DNA of 64,000 bases. Origin: Halochromatium sp. (lineage in GTDB: Bacteria > Pseudomonadota > Gammaproteobacteria > Chromatiales > Chromatiaceae). Position numbers and translations under genes: made by a program. Numbering within the stretch: the stretch's first letter is position 1; each line of letters starts with the position of its first letter. The stretch lies in contig POWB01000010.1 of assembly GCA_010912705.1 (NCBI GenBank), forward strand, positions 93,035-157,034. The letters run 5' to 3'. This document shows positions 18,690 to 26,948 of this stretch, one piece after another. The notes under the pieces were generated by a model. That model was not told the origin of the DNA. It worked only from the letters and a program-made list of their open reading frames with translations, and did no database searches.

Positions 18690-19406
18690 TCAGAGCGACG
18701 AACTGCTCCAAGGGCTGCGCCGACGGCGCAGTCGGAGGTTGGGCAGGATGAGGCCGATGAGGATGCCGCCGACGATGACCCCAGCGCCGATCATGAACCA
18801 CTGCTGCCGAGTCTTGTTGCTGAGCTCCAGATTGCGGTGCTCGAGCTGGTCGACCTTGAGCAGCAGGGTTGAGACCTGCTGTTGGAGCTCGCGACGCTCG
18901 CGATCGATCTGTAGCGCATTGGTTGCCGCATGCCGGATCTCGGCAAGCTCAGCCTCAAGATCTTGTTTATCACGCTTTAAGGTTTCTGCATCGGTCTCGA
19001 GTGCTGCATAGCTGTTTTGCAGCGCATTCAGCTGGGCGGCGAGCTTATCGGGCGCTTGCTGTAGCGCGCTGAGTCTAGCTCGCATAGCCTCGAGCTCGTT
19101 GCGCGCAGCGGGCTCATCTTGCAGATAGTTGAGCAGGATGTATCCGGTCAGGCCCTCTTCGGTGCGCACACGTGCATAGCCAGTCTCCTTGTTGACGCTG
19201 AGGATGGTCAAAGCTGTGCCACTTGGCAATTGACGCAGAATCTTATAGCGCGTGCTCTCGCCACTGCGCAGATTGAAGTCGTATTGATCGGTGACGTAGC
19301 GCGTCTCGGTTTCGGCCAATGCGCCCATGGCCGCAGCAGTGAGCAGGGCGGTCAGACAGGGGGCTTTCCACCAACGAGAGCGGCGATGATGATGCAGCGA
19401 CGGCAT
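18690..19406 (-). CDS. SH3-domain membrane-anchored protein (YgiM/TIGR04211-like)
   Basis: 238 residues in the order expected for the YgiM-type family: signal peptide (about residues 14-31), bacterial SH3b domain (about 35-95, YVTDQYDFNLRSGESTRYK, GYARVRTEEGLTGYIL), a coiled coil (100-195) and a C-terminal membrane anchor (FMIGAGVIVGGILIGLIL) followed by a basic tail. SH3b domains of this kind often contact peptidoglycan. The function is not known. It lies downstream of argF in the same direction, separated by about 38 nt. Confidence 0.8.
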   Translation of the reverse strand: MPSLHHHRRSRWWKAPCLTALLTAAAMGALAETETRYVTDQYDFNLRSGESTRYKILRQLPSGTALTILSVNKETGYARVRTEEGLTGYILLNYLQDEPAARNELEAMRARLSALQQAPDKLAAQLNALQNSYAALETDAETLKRDKQDLEAELAEIRHAATNALQIDRERRELQQQVSTLLLKVDQLEHRNLELSNKTRQQWFMIGAGVIVGGILIGLILPNLRLRRRRSPWSSSSL

Positions 19407-19444
19407 AGGGTCCGTTCGTTCTAGGTTAGAGTCCTGCTGATGGC

Positions 19445-20398
19445 TCAGTCTGCTCGCCCGGGGCCTGGCTGCTGATCAAGCAATAGCAGCTCGAGCAGTG
19501 CCTTCTGCGCATGCAGTCGGTTCTCGGCTTCGTCCCAGACCACCGACTGCGGGCCGTCGATGACCTCGGCGCTGACCTCTTCGCCGCGATGCGCCGGCAA
19601 GCAGTGCATGAAGAGCGCGTTGGCCTGTGCCTGTGCCATGAGTGCTGAGGTGACGCAGAAATCAGTGAACAGCGCCTTGCGCTGATCCTCCTCACTCTCC
19701 TGACCCATGCTCGCCCAGACATCGGTGACGATGAGATCGGCCTGCTTGACCGCTTCGGCTGGCTCATGCATCAGGGTGCAATGGTCGGCGGCGGCAGCTA
19801 GAATCTCAGGCTCAGGCTCGAATCCGGGTGGGCAGGCGATGCGCAGCTCGAAGTCGAACAGGCGGGCGGCATTGATATAGGAATGGCACATGTTATTGCC
19901 ATCGCCGATGAATGCGATGCGCCGACCGCGGATCGGGCCGCGATGCTCTTCATAGGTCTGGATGTCTGCGAGCAGTTGACAGGGATGGAAACGGTCGGTC
20001 AGGCCGTTGATCACGGGCACCCGCGAATGTTCGGCGAAGCGCGTCAGGGTCTCATGCTCGAAGGTGCGGATCATCACCACGTCGACCATGCGTGAGAGCA
20101 CCCGCGCGCTGTCTTCGATCGGCTCGCCACGGCCAAGCTGGGTATCGCGCGGTGATAGGAATAGCGCTGTGCCGCCAAGCTGCGCCATCCCGGCCTCAAA
20201 TGACACCCGTGTTCGGGTTGAGGATTTCTCGAACACCATGGCCAGGGTGTAGCCAACCAGCGGACGGTAGTGCTCGCCGCGTTGTCGCAGGTGCTTGAGC
20301 TCGGTTGCGCGTGCAATCAGTCGCTTCGCCTCCTCTTCGTTCAGATCGAGCAGGCTGAGAAAATGCTTCGGCGCAGTGGGCTGATGATTGAGCGTCAC
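19445..20398 (-). CDS. argF: Ornithine carbamoyltransferase
   Basis: Condenses ornithine with carbamoyl phosphate to citrulline in arginine synthesis. The carbamoyl-phosphate loop [12 protein letters not shown] (about residue 60), [12 protein letters not shown] and the ornithine-binding [10 protein letters not shown] are all present. 317 residues, the size of the short anabolic OTCase class. The start overlaps the end of argD by 4 nt, so argD and argF are translationally coupled; this argD-argF pairing is frequent in proteobacteria outside the enterics. Confidence 0.96.
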   Translation of the reverse strand: MTLNHQPTAPKHFLSLLDLNEEEAKRLIARATELKHLRQRGEHYRPLVGYTLAMVFEKSSTRTRVSFEAGMAQLGGTALFLSPRDTQLGRGEPIEDSARVLSRMVDVVMIRTFEHETLTRFAEHSRVPVINGLTDRFHPCQLLADIQTYEEHRGPIRGRRIAFIGDGNNMCHSYINAARLFDFELRIACPPGFEPEPEILAAAADHCTLMHEPAEAVKQADLIVTDVWASMGQESEEDQRKALFTDFCVTSALMAQAQANALFMHCLPAHRGEEVSAEVIDGPQSVVWDEAENRLHAQKALLELLLLDQQPGPGRAD

Positions 20399-21663
20399 GA
20401 GGGGCTTCCAGCGGCAGCAGCAGCGTCGGCATCGGCGCTGAGGAATGTCAGGATCAGTGCGGAGAGGGTATCAAGGATCTCGATCGCTTGGTCGTCATCG
20501 AGGATCAGCGGTGGCAGCAACCGCACCAGGGAGCCTGCCGTCACGTTAATCAACAGGCCGCGCGCAAGCGCATCAGAGACCAGCTCAGGGCAAGGCCGGT
20601 CGAGCTCGATGCCGATCATCAGACCACGGCCGCGGATGTCTCGAACACCGGCGATGCCATTGAGTCGGGAGCGGAAGCCGTCAAGCAAGCGCTCGCCCAA
20701 CTCGGTGGCGCGGGCTGGTAGACCCTCCTGCTCAAGACTGTCGAGCACCGCTAATGCTGCGCGGCAGGCGAGTGGGTTGCCGCCAAAGGTCGAGCCATGG
20801 CTGCCTGGGCCGAGCACATCGGCAGCAGCGCCGCTGGCAAGGCAGGCGCCGATTGGGATGCCGTTGGCGAGGCCTTTGGCGAGGGTCATCACATCAGGCT
20901 TGATGCCGCTCCACTGATGCGCGAAGAGCCGCCCAGTGCGGCCCATGCCAGTCTGGATCTCGTCGACCATCAAGAGCCAGCCATGGCGATCGCAGAGCGT
21001 GCGCAGACGCGGCAGATAATCCTCGGCAGGGATGACAATGCCGCCTTCGCCTTGGATGGGCTCGACCAAGACGGCGACGATGTTCGGCCGATTCTCGGCG
21101 ACGGTCTCGATGGCGTCGATGTCGTTATAGGGGACGCGCACGAAGCCCTGTACCAGAGGCTCGAAGCCGGCCTGCGCCTTGCGGTTGCCGGTCGCGGTGA
21201 GCGTTGCCAGGGTGCGCCCATGAAAGGCATTCTCCATCACCAGGATCGCGGGATTGGCGATACCACGCTGATTGGCATAAAGACGCGCGAGCTTGATGGC
21301 GGCCTCGTTCGCCTCGGCGCCGGAGTTGCCGAAAAAGACGCGGTCCATGCCGGCAGCGCCGCAGAGGCGGGCGCCGAGCTCGGCTTGTTGCGGCACCTGA
21401 TAGAGGTTCGAGGTGTGGATGAGGGTGGCGGCTTGATCACAGACCGCCGCGCGCACGGCAGGATGTGAATGGCCGAGTCCGCAGACTGCGATGCCGGCGA
21501 GTGCATCGAGATAGCGACGCCCCTCGGTATCCCAGAGCCAGGCGCCTTCGCCATGTGCGAACGCAACCGGCAGGCGTTTGTAGGTTGCCATCAGCGTTGC
21601 ACCATTTGCGCTCGTTCGAGGCTCAGTGCCCGATGGGATGCTGGCGTTGTCAGGCCCGTTCAC
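20395..21663 (-). CDS. argD: Acetylornithine aminotransferase
   Basis: PLP enzyme converting N-acetylglutamate semialdehyde to acetylornithine in arginine synthesis; relatives also make succinyl-diaminopimelate. The fold-type I landmarks are [16 protein letters not shown], the Asp of [13 protein letters not shown], and the PLP-binding Lys in [17 protein letters not shown]. 422 residues, with about 20 extra N-terminal residues. First gene of the argD-argF unit; a possible promoter with an internal inverted repeat lies about 90 nt upstream. Confidence 0.95.
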   Translation of the reverse strand: MNGPDNASIPSGTEPRTSANGATLMATYKRLPVAFAHGEGAWLWDTEGRRYLDALAGIAVCGLGHSHPAVRAAVCDQAATLIHTSNLYQVPQQAELGARLCGAAGMDRVFFGNSGAEANEAAIKLARLYANQRGIANPAILVMENAFHGRTLATLTATGNRKAQAGFEPLVQGFVRVPYNDIDAIETVAENRPNIVAVLVEPIQGEGGIVIPAEDYLPRLRTLCDRHGWLLMVDEIQTGMGRTGRLFAHQWSGIKPDVMTLAKGLANGIPIGACLASGAAADVLGPGSHGSTFGGNPLACRAALAVLDSLEQEGLPARATELGERLLDGFRSRLNGIAGVRDIRGRGLMIGIELDRPCPELVSDALARGLLINVTAGSLVRLLPPLILDDDQAIEILDTLSALILTFLSADADAAAAAGSPS

Positions 21664-22010
21664 GGTGATCTCTCTCGCTCTTCGATCCTCGCCGAGCGCC
21701 GCTAAGCAGGTTGCGACGTCCTTAGGCTAAATGATCGAGTAAACAGAAAATCATAGCAGGGTTGGACCTGCTAACGCTAATCGTATCGATCAACTTAGTC
21801 AACGGGGCTAAGGATCTACTGGAGACTATCGCGGACGAATGCCGATGGCATCAGGCTTTGCGATCACGGGATGTTAGTCAAGGCGCGGGGCCTGCTTGAT
21901 GAGATCTTGGGCTCGACGGCTAACCGATTGGGCAGGTTGCGCGCTGACTGCTAAGCTTCCTCCTTAATCTTGGGTTCAAGCAATCCATCTGTCACCTTGT
22001 GGTTCGTCTC
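21664..22010. other. 347-bp divergent intergenic region between argD and the aspartic protease gene
   Basis: No open frame with coding character is visible. On the minus strand a TATGAT -10 box (21755 to 21750) faces argD with a weak GCGTTA -35 (21778 to 21773). The spacer consists of the inverted repeat AGCAGG-6 nt-CCTGCT (21755-21772), a candidate operator. Nothing convincing is seen for the plus-strand gene. The base composition is somewhat more AT-rich than the flanks. Confidence 0.4.
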
Positions 22011-22817
22011 ATGAGACTTCACTCCTGGAATCTGTTCGGCTGCGCGCTCGCTTGGCTGATGCTGCTTGGTGCTGGCGAGCGGGCTATAGCGGCGCAGGTC
22101 GAGATCGGTCCAGAGCTGAATCGGCTGTCTGCCACGCATGGGTTTTCGGTGACCGGCATCGAGGTGCTTGAGGATGAGCGCGGACGCTCGGACGAGATTG
22201 ATCTTTACCGCCGGCTGCGGGTTCTGCTCGAGCGCTTCGATCACATCCTGGTGCATGGAGCCAACGGCGAGGTGGCGCGGGTGATCATCATGGGACGCAC
22301 CAATACAACGCCGCCGCCGAAGGTGCAGATCGACGCTGAATCCAGCCCGGATTCGGCATCGGGACAGATCGAGCTGGAGACCATCCGCGAGGGTGCACAG
22401 CATTCGGTTCGGGTCACGCTCGAGGGGGTGGGGGGACGACGCGTCGATCGGGCGCTGTTGATCGATACCGGTGCGGATGCGGTGGTGCTGCCGGCATCGA
22501 TGATTGCCCCGCTCGGGCTAGATCAGGCGAGTCTCTCCGAGCGCGAGGTGCAGACCGCTAATGGTCGAGTGCAAGCCCAGATGGGGATCTTGGAGGCGGT
22601 CTGGCTGGATGGCGAGCGTTTGCCCAAGGTGGCTGTGGCCTTTCTGGATGTGGACAAGCTCGGCACCTCCGGCCTGCTTGGGATGAGCGTGCTTGGGCGC
22701 TACCAGATGACTATTGATGATAAGCGCAATCGACTGACCTTGACGCCGAACCGCGGTGGCTCTGCGGCGCCGGGTACTGAGGCGCCGGGTACTGAGACAG
22801 AGGATATTATTCGATAG
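22011..22817 (+). CDS. Exported clan AA aspartic protease (TIGR02281-like)
   Basis: 268 residues. The N-terminal signal (MRLHSWNLFGCALAWLMLLGAG) is followed by a region of about 90 residues that resembles a small periplasmic domain, then a single retropepsin-like domain with active-site LLIDTGADAVVLPASM and the later GLLGMSVLGRYQMTID. Bacterial single-domain members of this clan must dimerise to be active. ATG 22011 is preferred to GTG 21999 since it gives a normal signal peptide. The substrate is unknown. The stop codon TAG forms the first edge of a heptamer array that fills the gap to the convergent gene. Confidence 0.8.
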   Translation: MRLHSWNLFGCALAWLMLLGAGERAIAAQVEIGPELNRLSATHGFSVTGIEVLEDERGRSDEIDLYRRLRVLLERFDHILVHGANGEVARVIIMGRTNTTPPPKVQIDAESSPDSASGQIELETIREGAQHSVRVTLEGVGGRRVDRALLIDTGADAVVLPASMIAPLGLDQASLSEREVQTANGRVQAQMGILEAVWLDGERLPKVAVAFLDVDKLGTSGLLGMSVLGRYQMTIDDKRNRLTLTPNRGGSAAPGTEAPGTETEDIIR

Positions 22818-22892
22818 TGGTGAGTGGTGAGTGGTGAGTGGTGAGTGGTGAGTGGTGAGTGGTGAGTGGTGAGTGGTGAGTGGTGAGTGGTG
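22817..22892. repeat. Heptamer tandem array GTGGTGA x 10, plus a partial copy
   Basis: Ten perfect GTGGTGA copies and one partial copy run without interruption from the stop codon of the aspartic protease gene to the stop codon of the convergent DUF2063 gene, filling the entire gap. Units are too short and lack spacers, so this is not a CRISPR array. Confidence 0.97.
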
Positions 22893-23702
22893 CTAGCTTG
22901 CTTGATGGTTTGTGCCGAGGAGGATGTGGCGCTGCCTGAGGTCATCCAGTAGCCCGGCACCAAAGCGGATGACCTGTTCTGGCTCAGGGTGCTGTAGCTC
23001 GGTGGCGATGCGCTTGAGGCTTTCTAGGCCGGATAGTTGATCGGGTTCTTGGAGCAGCTGCAGCAAGCGCTGGGTGACTGGGTTGATCTTTAGGAACTCG
23101 ACCTGGTCGCGGCGGTTGCGATAGACCACGAGATGAGTCGGCTCAGGGTCAGGCTGCTGTGGTTGGAAGTCTGGACCGATGCGGTGGACCGGGAAGCGAT
23201 AGCTGAGATTCCAGGCCAGCGGTGACACTACCGGTACGCCGCTGAGCAGATCGCCATTGGGGTCCGCCAGGTCAGGCCCCGCCTCCTCGTCGCTGAACAG
23301 CAGTGCGGCTTCGACCCACTCGTAGTGGGCAAGCTCGAGCATGAAGGCTGGATCATCGGGCTGCGCTTTGCGTGTTTCGCTGAGGAAGCGAATGAGTTCT
23401 TGTCCGAGCTGCGGAAACAGCGGTGTGGTCGCGCGGTGCTCAATCATGAATTGGCGGATCAGCGCGTCCCAGCGGGTCTGGCCCAGGCAGCGATGCAGCA
23501 CCGGAAAGCCTTGGCTTAATAGCGATGAGAGGTTGTTGAAGAACAGGTCGCGATAGATCGCCATTCGGCGTGGCTCGATGTCCGCCGGGGCCGGTATTTG
23601 GTCTGGATTGCGGATGTGGCCGGCGAAGGCCTGTTGGATCTGGACGAAGCCGGCTGGTGTCGGTTGGGTCGCTAGGCCGCTAGCAGGCGTCGACTTAGGC
23701 AT
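22893..23702 (-). CDS. bufC: DUF2063 bufferin maturation partner (BufC-like)
   Basis: 269 residues. The N-terminal helical DUF2063 region ([40 protein letters not shown]) and the C-terminal region match the putative DNA-binding/RRE-like protein that accompanies DUF692 oxygenases; in characterised systems it delivers the precursor to the enzyme. The true start is the ATG at 23702, overlapping the last codons of the upstream oxygenase gene by 8 nt; the longer open frame upstream is antisense noise. Last gene of the bufferin unit. No DoxX-like gene follows; the next gene is convergent. Confidence 0.85.
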   Translation of the reverse strand: MPKSTPASGLATQPTPAGFVQIQQAFAGHIRNPDQIPAPADIEPRRMAIYRDLFFNNLSSLLSQGFPVLHRCLGQTRWDALIRQFMIEHRATTPLFPQLGQELIRFLSETRKAQPDDPAFMLELAHYEWVEAALLFSDEEAGPDLADPNGDLLSGVPVVSPLAWNLSYRFPVHRIGPDFQPQQPDPEPTHLVVYRNRRDQVEFLKINPVTQRLLQLLQEPDQLSGLESLKRIATELQHPEPEQVIRFGAGLLDDLRQRHILLGTNHQAS

Positions 23703-24531
23703 GGGCGCGTTGTTGCGTTTGGATGGCGCTGATGCGTTGCACCTCGTCGCTGAGCTGCTCGAGGGGTGGGATGTTGAAGTCTCGCTCGAGCAGTGTTGGG
23801 AAGACGCCAAAGCGCTGATAGGCGCGCTCGAGTAAGGCCCAGACCGGCTCGATGACATCGGCACCATGGGTGTCGACGCGGAGATCGGGGGCTTCTTCAT
23901 AGTGTCCGGCGATATGCCCATAGATGACGCGCTCACCGGGCAGTCCATCGAGGAAGGCGCTGGCGTCGTAGCTGTGGTTGATGCTGTTGACATGGATGTT
24001 GTTGAGGTCTAACAACAGATCGCAGTCGGCCTCGCTGAGCACGGCATTGATGAATTCGAGCTCAGTCATCTCCTGACCCGGTGCTGCATAGTAGGAGACA
24101 TTCTCGAGTGCGATTCGGCGCTCTAAGATATCCTGTACCTGCCGGATGCGCTCGACGACATGGGCGACGGCTCCGTCGGTAAAGGGAATCGGCATCAGAT
24201 CGTAGAGCTGGCCGTCATCGGAGCAGAAGCTCAGATGTTCGGTATAGGCGCGGATCTGGTGCTGATCGAGAAAGGCCTTGATGCGATGCACCAAGTCAAG
24301 GTCGAGCGGTGCCGGTGATCCGATCGACAGCGAGAGTCCGTGGCAGACGAAAGGGTAGCGCTCGGTCATGCTGCGGAGTAGGCGTCCCCAGCGGCCGCCA
24401 ACGCCGATCCAGTTCTCCGGTGCAATCTCCCAGAAATCGACAGCGGGCGGTGGCTGCTCGGCTGCGGCGGACACAAAGGTCCGCCGCAGGCCGAGACCGG
24501 CGCCATGAACGGGGTAGAGGGGCTCGGTCAT
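23695..24531 (-). CDS. bufB: DUF692 multinuclear non-heme iron oxidative enzyme (MNIO, BufB-like)
   Basis: 278-residue TIM-barrel iron enzyme of the family that modifies peptide cysteines, making thiooxazole or oxazolone-thioamide groups in bufferins. Likely metal ligands are visible along the barrel: His in [12 protein letters not shown], Glu and His in [13 protein letters not shown], Glu in [14 protein letters not shown], Asp/Asn in [11 protein letters not shown], His pair in [14 protein letters not shown], and Glu in [10 protein letters not shown]. It acts on the precursor encoded just upstream (84 nt away) and is followed directly by its partner. Assignment rests on these motifs plus the three-gene context. 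Confidence 0.92.
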   Translation of the reverse strand: MTEPLYPVHGAGLGLRRTFVSAAAEQPPPAVDFWEIAPENWIGVGGRWGRLLRSMTERYPFVCHGLSLSIGSPAPLDLDLVHRIKAFLDQHQIRAYTEHLSFCSDDGQLYDLMPIPFTDGAVAHVVERIRQVQDILERRIALENVSYYAAPGQEMTELEFINAVLSEADCDLLLDLNNIHVNSINHSYDASAFLDGLPGERVIYGHIAGHYEEAPDLRVDTHGADVIEPVWALLERAYQRFGVFPTLLERDFNIPPLEQLSDEVQRISAIQTQQRAHA

Positions 24532-24565
24532 GGTCTCGATCTCGGGGTGCTTGATCGGGTTAGTG

Positions 24566-24610
24566 CTCGATCGCTCTCGATCGCTCTCGGTGGCGCTCGC
24601 TGGCGCTCGC
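24566..24610. repeat. Two adjacent 10-bp tandem duplications
   Basis: CTCGATCGCT occurs twice in tandem (24566-24585) and TGGCGCTCGC twice in tandem (24591-24610). They fill most of the gap between the bufferin precursor stop (24616) and the oxygenase start. Confidence 0.85.
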
Positions 24611-24615
24611 TAGCG

Positions 24616-24894
24616 TCAGCTCGTGCCGCCGCACTTGCCCTCACCACACTTGCCTTCGCCCTCGTCCTTGTTGCCGCATTTGCCCTCACCACACTTGCCT
24701 TCGCCGCCATCCTTAGCGCCGCACTTGCCCTCGCCGCAGCTGCCTTCACCGGTGGCCAGCATCAGGTAGCCGCGCTCGAGCTGCTCGGCGCCAAACGGAT
24801 TCTCTGCCGCCTGTGCGAGGTTGGCAGCAGACAGGCTGCCGACGAGGGCAGCGCCGATGACAGCAGCAGCGGGGGTCATGGTGTTCTTGGACAT
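24616..24894 (-). CDS. bufA: Bufferin-type metallophore precursor with CGEGKCG repeats
   Basis: 92-residue precursor. A cleavable signal peptide (MSKNTMTPAAAVIGAALVG, then SLSAANLAQA) precedes a short spacer (ENPFGAEQLERGYLML) and a C-terminal low-complexity tail with six cysteines arranged as three CGEGKCG pairs separated by short linkers with AKDG and NKDE. In bufferins (HvfA/BufA1-like) such EGKCG cysteines are oxidised by the DUF692 enzyme to copper-binding heterocycles, and the peptide is exported to protect against copper. ATG 24894 is chosen over the upstream in-frame ATG because GGAGTGGAACC lies just before it and it gives a standard signal peptide. First gene of the bufA-bufB-bufC unit. 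Confidence 0.9.
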   Translation of the reverse strand: MSKNTMTPAAAVIGAALVGSLSAANLAQAAENPFGAEQLERGYLMLATGEGSCGEGKCGAKDGGEGKCGEGKCGNKDEGEGKCGEGKCGGTS

Positions 24895-24978
24895 GGTTCC
24901 ACTCCGAAAATGATGATGGTTTGATCTCAAGGGCTGGCGAGCGCTGATGACTAGGCTCGGCTTCGCACGCCAGCACGA

Positions 24979-25007
24979 CTAATAGCACAGTATTTCGCTC
25001 GGGTAAA
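24979..25007 (-). promoter_or_regulatory. Candidate promoter of the bufferin operon
   Basis: Reading on the minus strand, TTTACC (25007 to 25002) and TATTAG (24984 to 24979) are separated by 17 bp and lie about 85 nt before the precursor start. The match to sigma-70 is moderate; an ECF-type promoter, as known for some bufferin operons, cannot be excluded. Confidence 0.4.
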
Positions 25008-25098
25008 CGCGAGGCTCGCCCCAGCCGGAATCTGCTATCGCCAGTAGAGACCCAGTGAAACGGTCAAATGTTTCATCGCCGATGCTTTCGATCGGCGG

Positions 25099-25130
25099 CT
25101 CAAGTGCTCAAGTGCTCAAGTGCTCAAGTC
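25099..25130. repeat. 8-bp tandem repeat CTCAAGTG
   Basis: Three perfect copies of CTCAAGTG and a fourth with one change run up to the base next to the stop codon of the DUF1841 gene (minus strand). Confidence 0.93.
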
Positions 25131-25580
25131 TCAGGTGCGAGGGCGTTGGCCGCCGCCGCGTCGCTTGATGCACTTCAGATAGGCCTTGGGGCGGAAGTCG
25201 CGCTGGTCGCGCTGGATCTTCCAGATCTCCTCGGCTAGGCAGTCAAGCATGCGGTGTTCGGCTTCATGTACGTCACCGAGGCAGTGGGCGATCATGCCCT
25301 GATAGAGCTGCCGGATGCCGGCTGGCCGATCGGTCGTGATCTGCTCCTGCAGGGCAATATGCAGCGCCATGTGGAGAAAAGGGTTGCTCTCACCGCCCTC
25401 GGGGAGCCACTCGCGGCCGAGTGCGGCCTCGCCCTGCTCGAGCAGGCTGTGATACTCGGGGTGCTGCTCGGCAACCTCGACGATCTGCCGCTCGACGGGC
25501 TCGAGGGGCTCACCGGTTTGCGCTTTGCGCCAGGCCCTGAGATAGGCTTGGCGGAGCTGGTCGCGATCTTGACTGAACAT
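25131..25580 (-). CDS. DUF1841 family protein
   Basis: 149 residues beginning MFSQDRDQLRQAYLRAW, with the conserved helical core NPFLHMALHIALQEQITTDRP and a basic C-terminal end. DUF1841 is a proteobacterial family of unknown function that often follows nth, as here. Its own ATG at 25580 has AGAGG close upstream. Because of a deletion in nth, the upstream reading frame now runs straight into this gene, so a fused product of 348 residues is also possible. Independent translation from 25580 would give a normal-length protein. Confidence 0.82.
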   Translation of the reverse strand: MFSQDRDQLRQAYLRAWRKAQTGEPLEPVERQIVEVAEQHPEYHSLLEQGEAALGREWLPEGGESNPFLHMALHIALQEQITTDRPAGIRQLYQGMIAHCLGDVHEAEHRMLDCLAEEIWKIQRDQRDFRPKAYLKCIKRRGGGQRPRT

Positions 25581-25600
25581 GGGCCTCTGGTTGCCTGGTG

Positions 25601-26177
25601 CTAAGTGTCGGCGGTGTCGGCTGGCGTCTTCTGCTGGTACTCGCAGAGGTCTGCGATCGGGCAGGAATGGCGTCGGCACTAGGCGCAGGAGTCGCTGCTC
25701 GACCGCTAAGGGGGTTTTTCCAGGGGCGATACCGGTGCGATTGGCGACCCGAAAGATATGCGTATCGACGGCGATGGTCGGCTCGCCGAAGGCGGTATTC
25801 AAGACCACGTTGGCGGTCTTGCGGCCGACGCCTGGTAAGGCCTCCAGTGCAGCGCGATCGCGAGGAACCTCGCCCCCATGCGCTTCGACGAGCCTGCGGC
25901 AGGTGGCGATGATGTGCTTGGCCTTGCTATTAAACAGGCCAATGGTGCGGATATGCGCCTTGAGGCCGTCTTCGCCGAGCGCCAGGATCGCGGCTGGGGT
26001 ATTGGCGACCGCGAACAGCGGCTCGGTGGCCTTGTTGACGCCCTTATCGGTCGCCTGCGCCGAGAGGATGACGGCGATCAGCAGCTCGAAGGTGGAGCTG
26101 TAACGCAGCTCGGTGGTCGGCGCTGGGTTGGCCTGGCGCAGCCGCTCGAAGATCGCCCAGCGTTTTGCTTTATTCAC
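25601..26177 (-). pseudogene. nth: Endonuclease III with a deletion in the iron-sulfur loop (frameshifted)
   Basis: Base-excision-repair DNA glycosylase/lyase for oxidised pyrimidines. The helix-hairpin-helix LPGVGRKTANVVL with the catalytic Lys and the catalytic Asp in AVDTHIFRVANRTG are intact. After VPTPFLPD the frame departs from the family. The expected C terminus reappears one frame over as CPIADLCEYQQKT and stops at 25601-25603. The segment with HHWLILHGR and the first two cluster cysteines is missing. The junction (25656-25663) is TGCCCGAT, which fits both the last residues before and the first after the gap, so a deletion of roughly 77 nt between short direct repeats is likely. GTG start at 26177. 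A sequencing or assembly error remains possible. Confidence 0.8.
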
Positions 26178-26210
26178 GCTGGATGTTAGATGCTAGATAA
26201 ATGTTAGAGA

Positions 26211-26254
26211 CGCTAGATAGACGCTAGATAGACGCTAGATAGACGCTAGATAGA
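26211..26254. repeat. 11-bp tandem repeat CGCTAGATAGA x 4
   Basis: Four perfect 11-bp copies, flanked on the left by degenerate ones (from about 26181), fill the gap between the nth start and the atpD stop codon (26257). Each unit contains CTAG. Confidence 0.95.
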
Positions 26255-26256
26255 CG

Positions 26257-26880
26257 TTAGACGACGGCCCGCTCGCGCAGTACCTTCACCTGGAATAGTG
26301 TGTTGCGCTCTTCTTCTTCCAGCGCGGATTGGATGAAATGGATGCTGCGCTGATAGAGCGGGATGATGTTGTACTTGAGCGCATTGACGCGCTTTTGCGC
26401 CTTACGCTGTTCTTCCATCAGCCGATAGAGCGCGATCTCGACCTCGCCTAGTCGGGCCAAGAGGACGGCGGCCTCGGCAAGGTGCTCGCGCGTATTGTCG
26501 AAGCTGGCGTCGGTGCCGAGCAGGCCGGCTGGCTTCATCGGCAACCGCTCAGCGGTGACGGCCGGATACTCAACGCCGAGTGAGCGTCGCGGCAGGATAT
26601 CGACCCGCAGTCCTGGCGCGGCACCGAGCGCGGCTTGATTCAAGCCACGACTGCCCATGCGCAGATGCGTGATACCGAGGCAGCGATAGGCCTCGGCGAG
26701 CCCTCGCTCGGCATCCTCGCGCAGCTGTCGGTATTCGCCGATGCGCTCGTAGACCAAGCGGGTAAGCAGCTCGCGCTTGCGTTCGAGCAGGTCATGACCC
26801 TCCTCGAGAAACTTCGCCTGCTTCTTGAGTGACAGCAGGGTGTTCTTGGTCGGTGGGACCTTGAGCACTTGTTGGGCCAT
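26257..26880 (-). CDS. atpD: V-type ATP synthase/ATPase subunit D (orphan)
   Basis: 207 residues, recognisable as the central-stalk D subunit of V/A-type rotary ATPases: N-terminal helix PPTKNTLLSLKKQAKFLEEG, the RKRELLTRLV heptads, and C-terminal helix KAQKRVNALKYNIIPLYQRSIHFI. This subunit forms the rotor with F and turns within the A3B3 head. No other V-type subunit (A, B, C, E, F, I, K) lies in the window; its neighbours are nth and a sugar kinase. Either the rest is encoded elsewhere or this copy is a relic. The open frame is intact and full length. Confidence 0.88.
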   Translation of the reverse strand: MAQQVLKVPPTKNTLLSLKKQAKFLEEGHDLLERKRELLTRLVYERIGEYRQLREDAERGLAEAYRCLGITHLRMGSRGLNQAALGAAPGLRVDILPRRSLGVEYPAVTAERLPMKPAGLLGTDASFDNTREHLAEAAVLLARLGEVEIALYRLMEEQRKAQKRVNALKYNIIPLYQRSIHFIQSALEEEERNTLFQVKVLRERAVV

Positions 26881-26948
26881 GGCGTCGACTGCTCCGTGGA
26901 ACGAGGCGGGACTGGTATTTGACCCTAGAGGTTACCTGCAAGCGCCCA

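Noticed and set aside
22817..22892. Heptamer array considered as a CRISPR or phase-variable locus
   Set aside because: Units of 7 bp with no spacers exclude CRISPR; the array lies between two stop codons, so frame switching is not possible.
22700..22963. Minus-strand frame coding a THHSPLT repeat protein
   Set aside because: It is only translation of the heptamer array plus antisense of the aspartic protease gene; no start signal and no coding flanks.
23703..23993. N-terminal extension of the DUF2063 gene
   Set aside because: The extra residues are Ser-rich antisense noise inside the DUF692 gene; the overlapping ATG at 23702 gives the family length.
24505..24924. Plus-strand Ala/Leu-rich frame opposite the bufferin precursor
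   Set aside because: It mirrors the repetitive EGKCG codons; no ribosome binding site, and the opposite strand has a clear signal peptide and known partners.
25056..25075. TGAAAC/GTTTCA hairpin upstream of the bufferin operon
   Set aside because: A 6-bp stem with 8-nt loop and no T-run; expected by chance in a region of this size.
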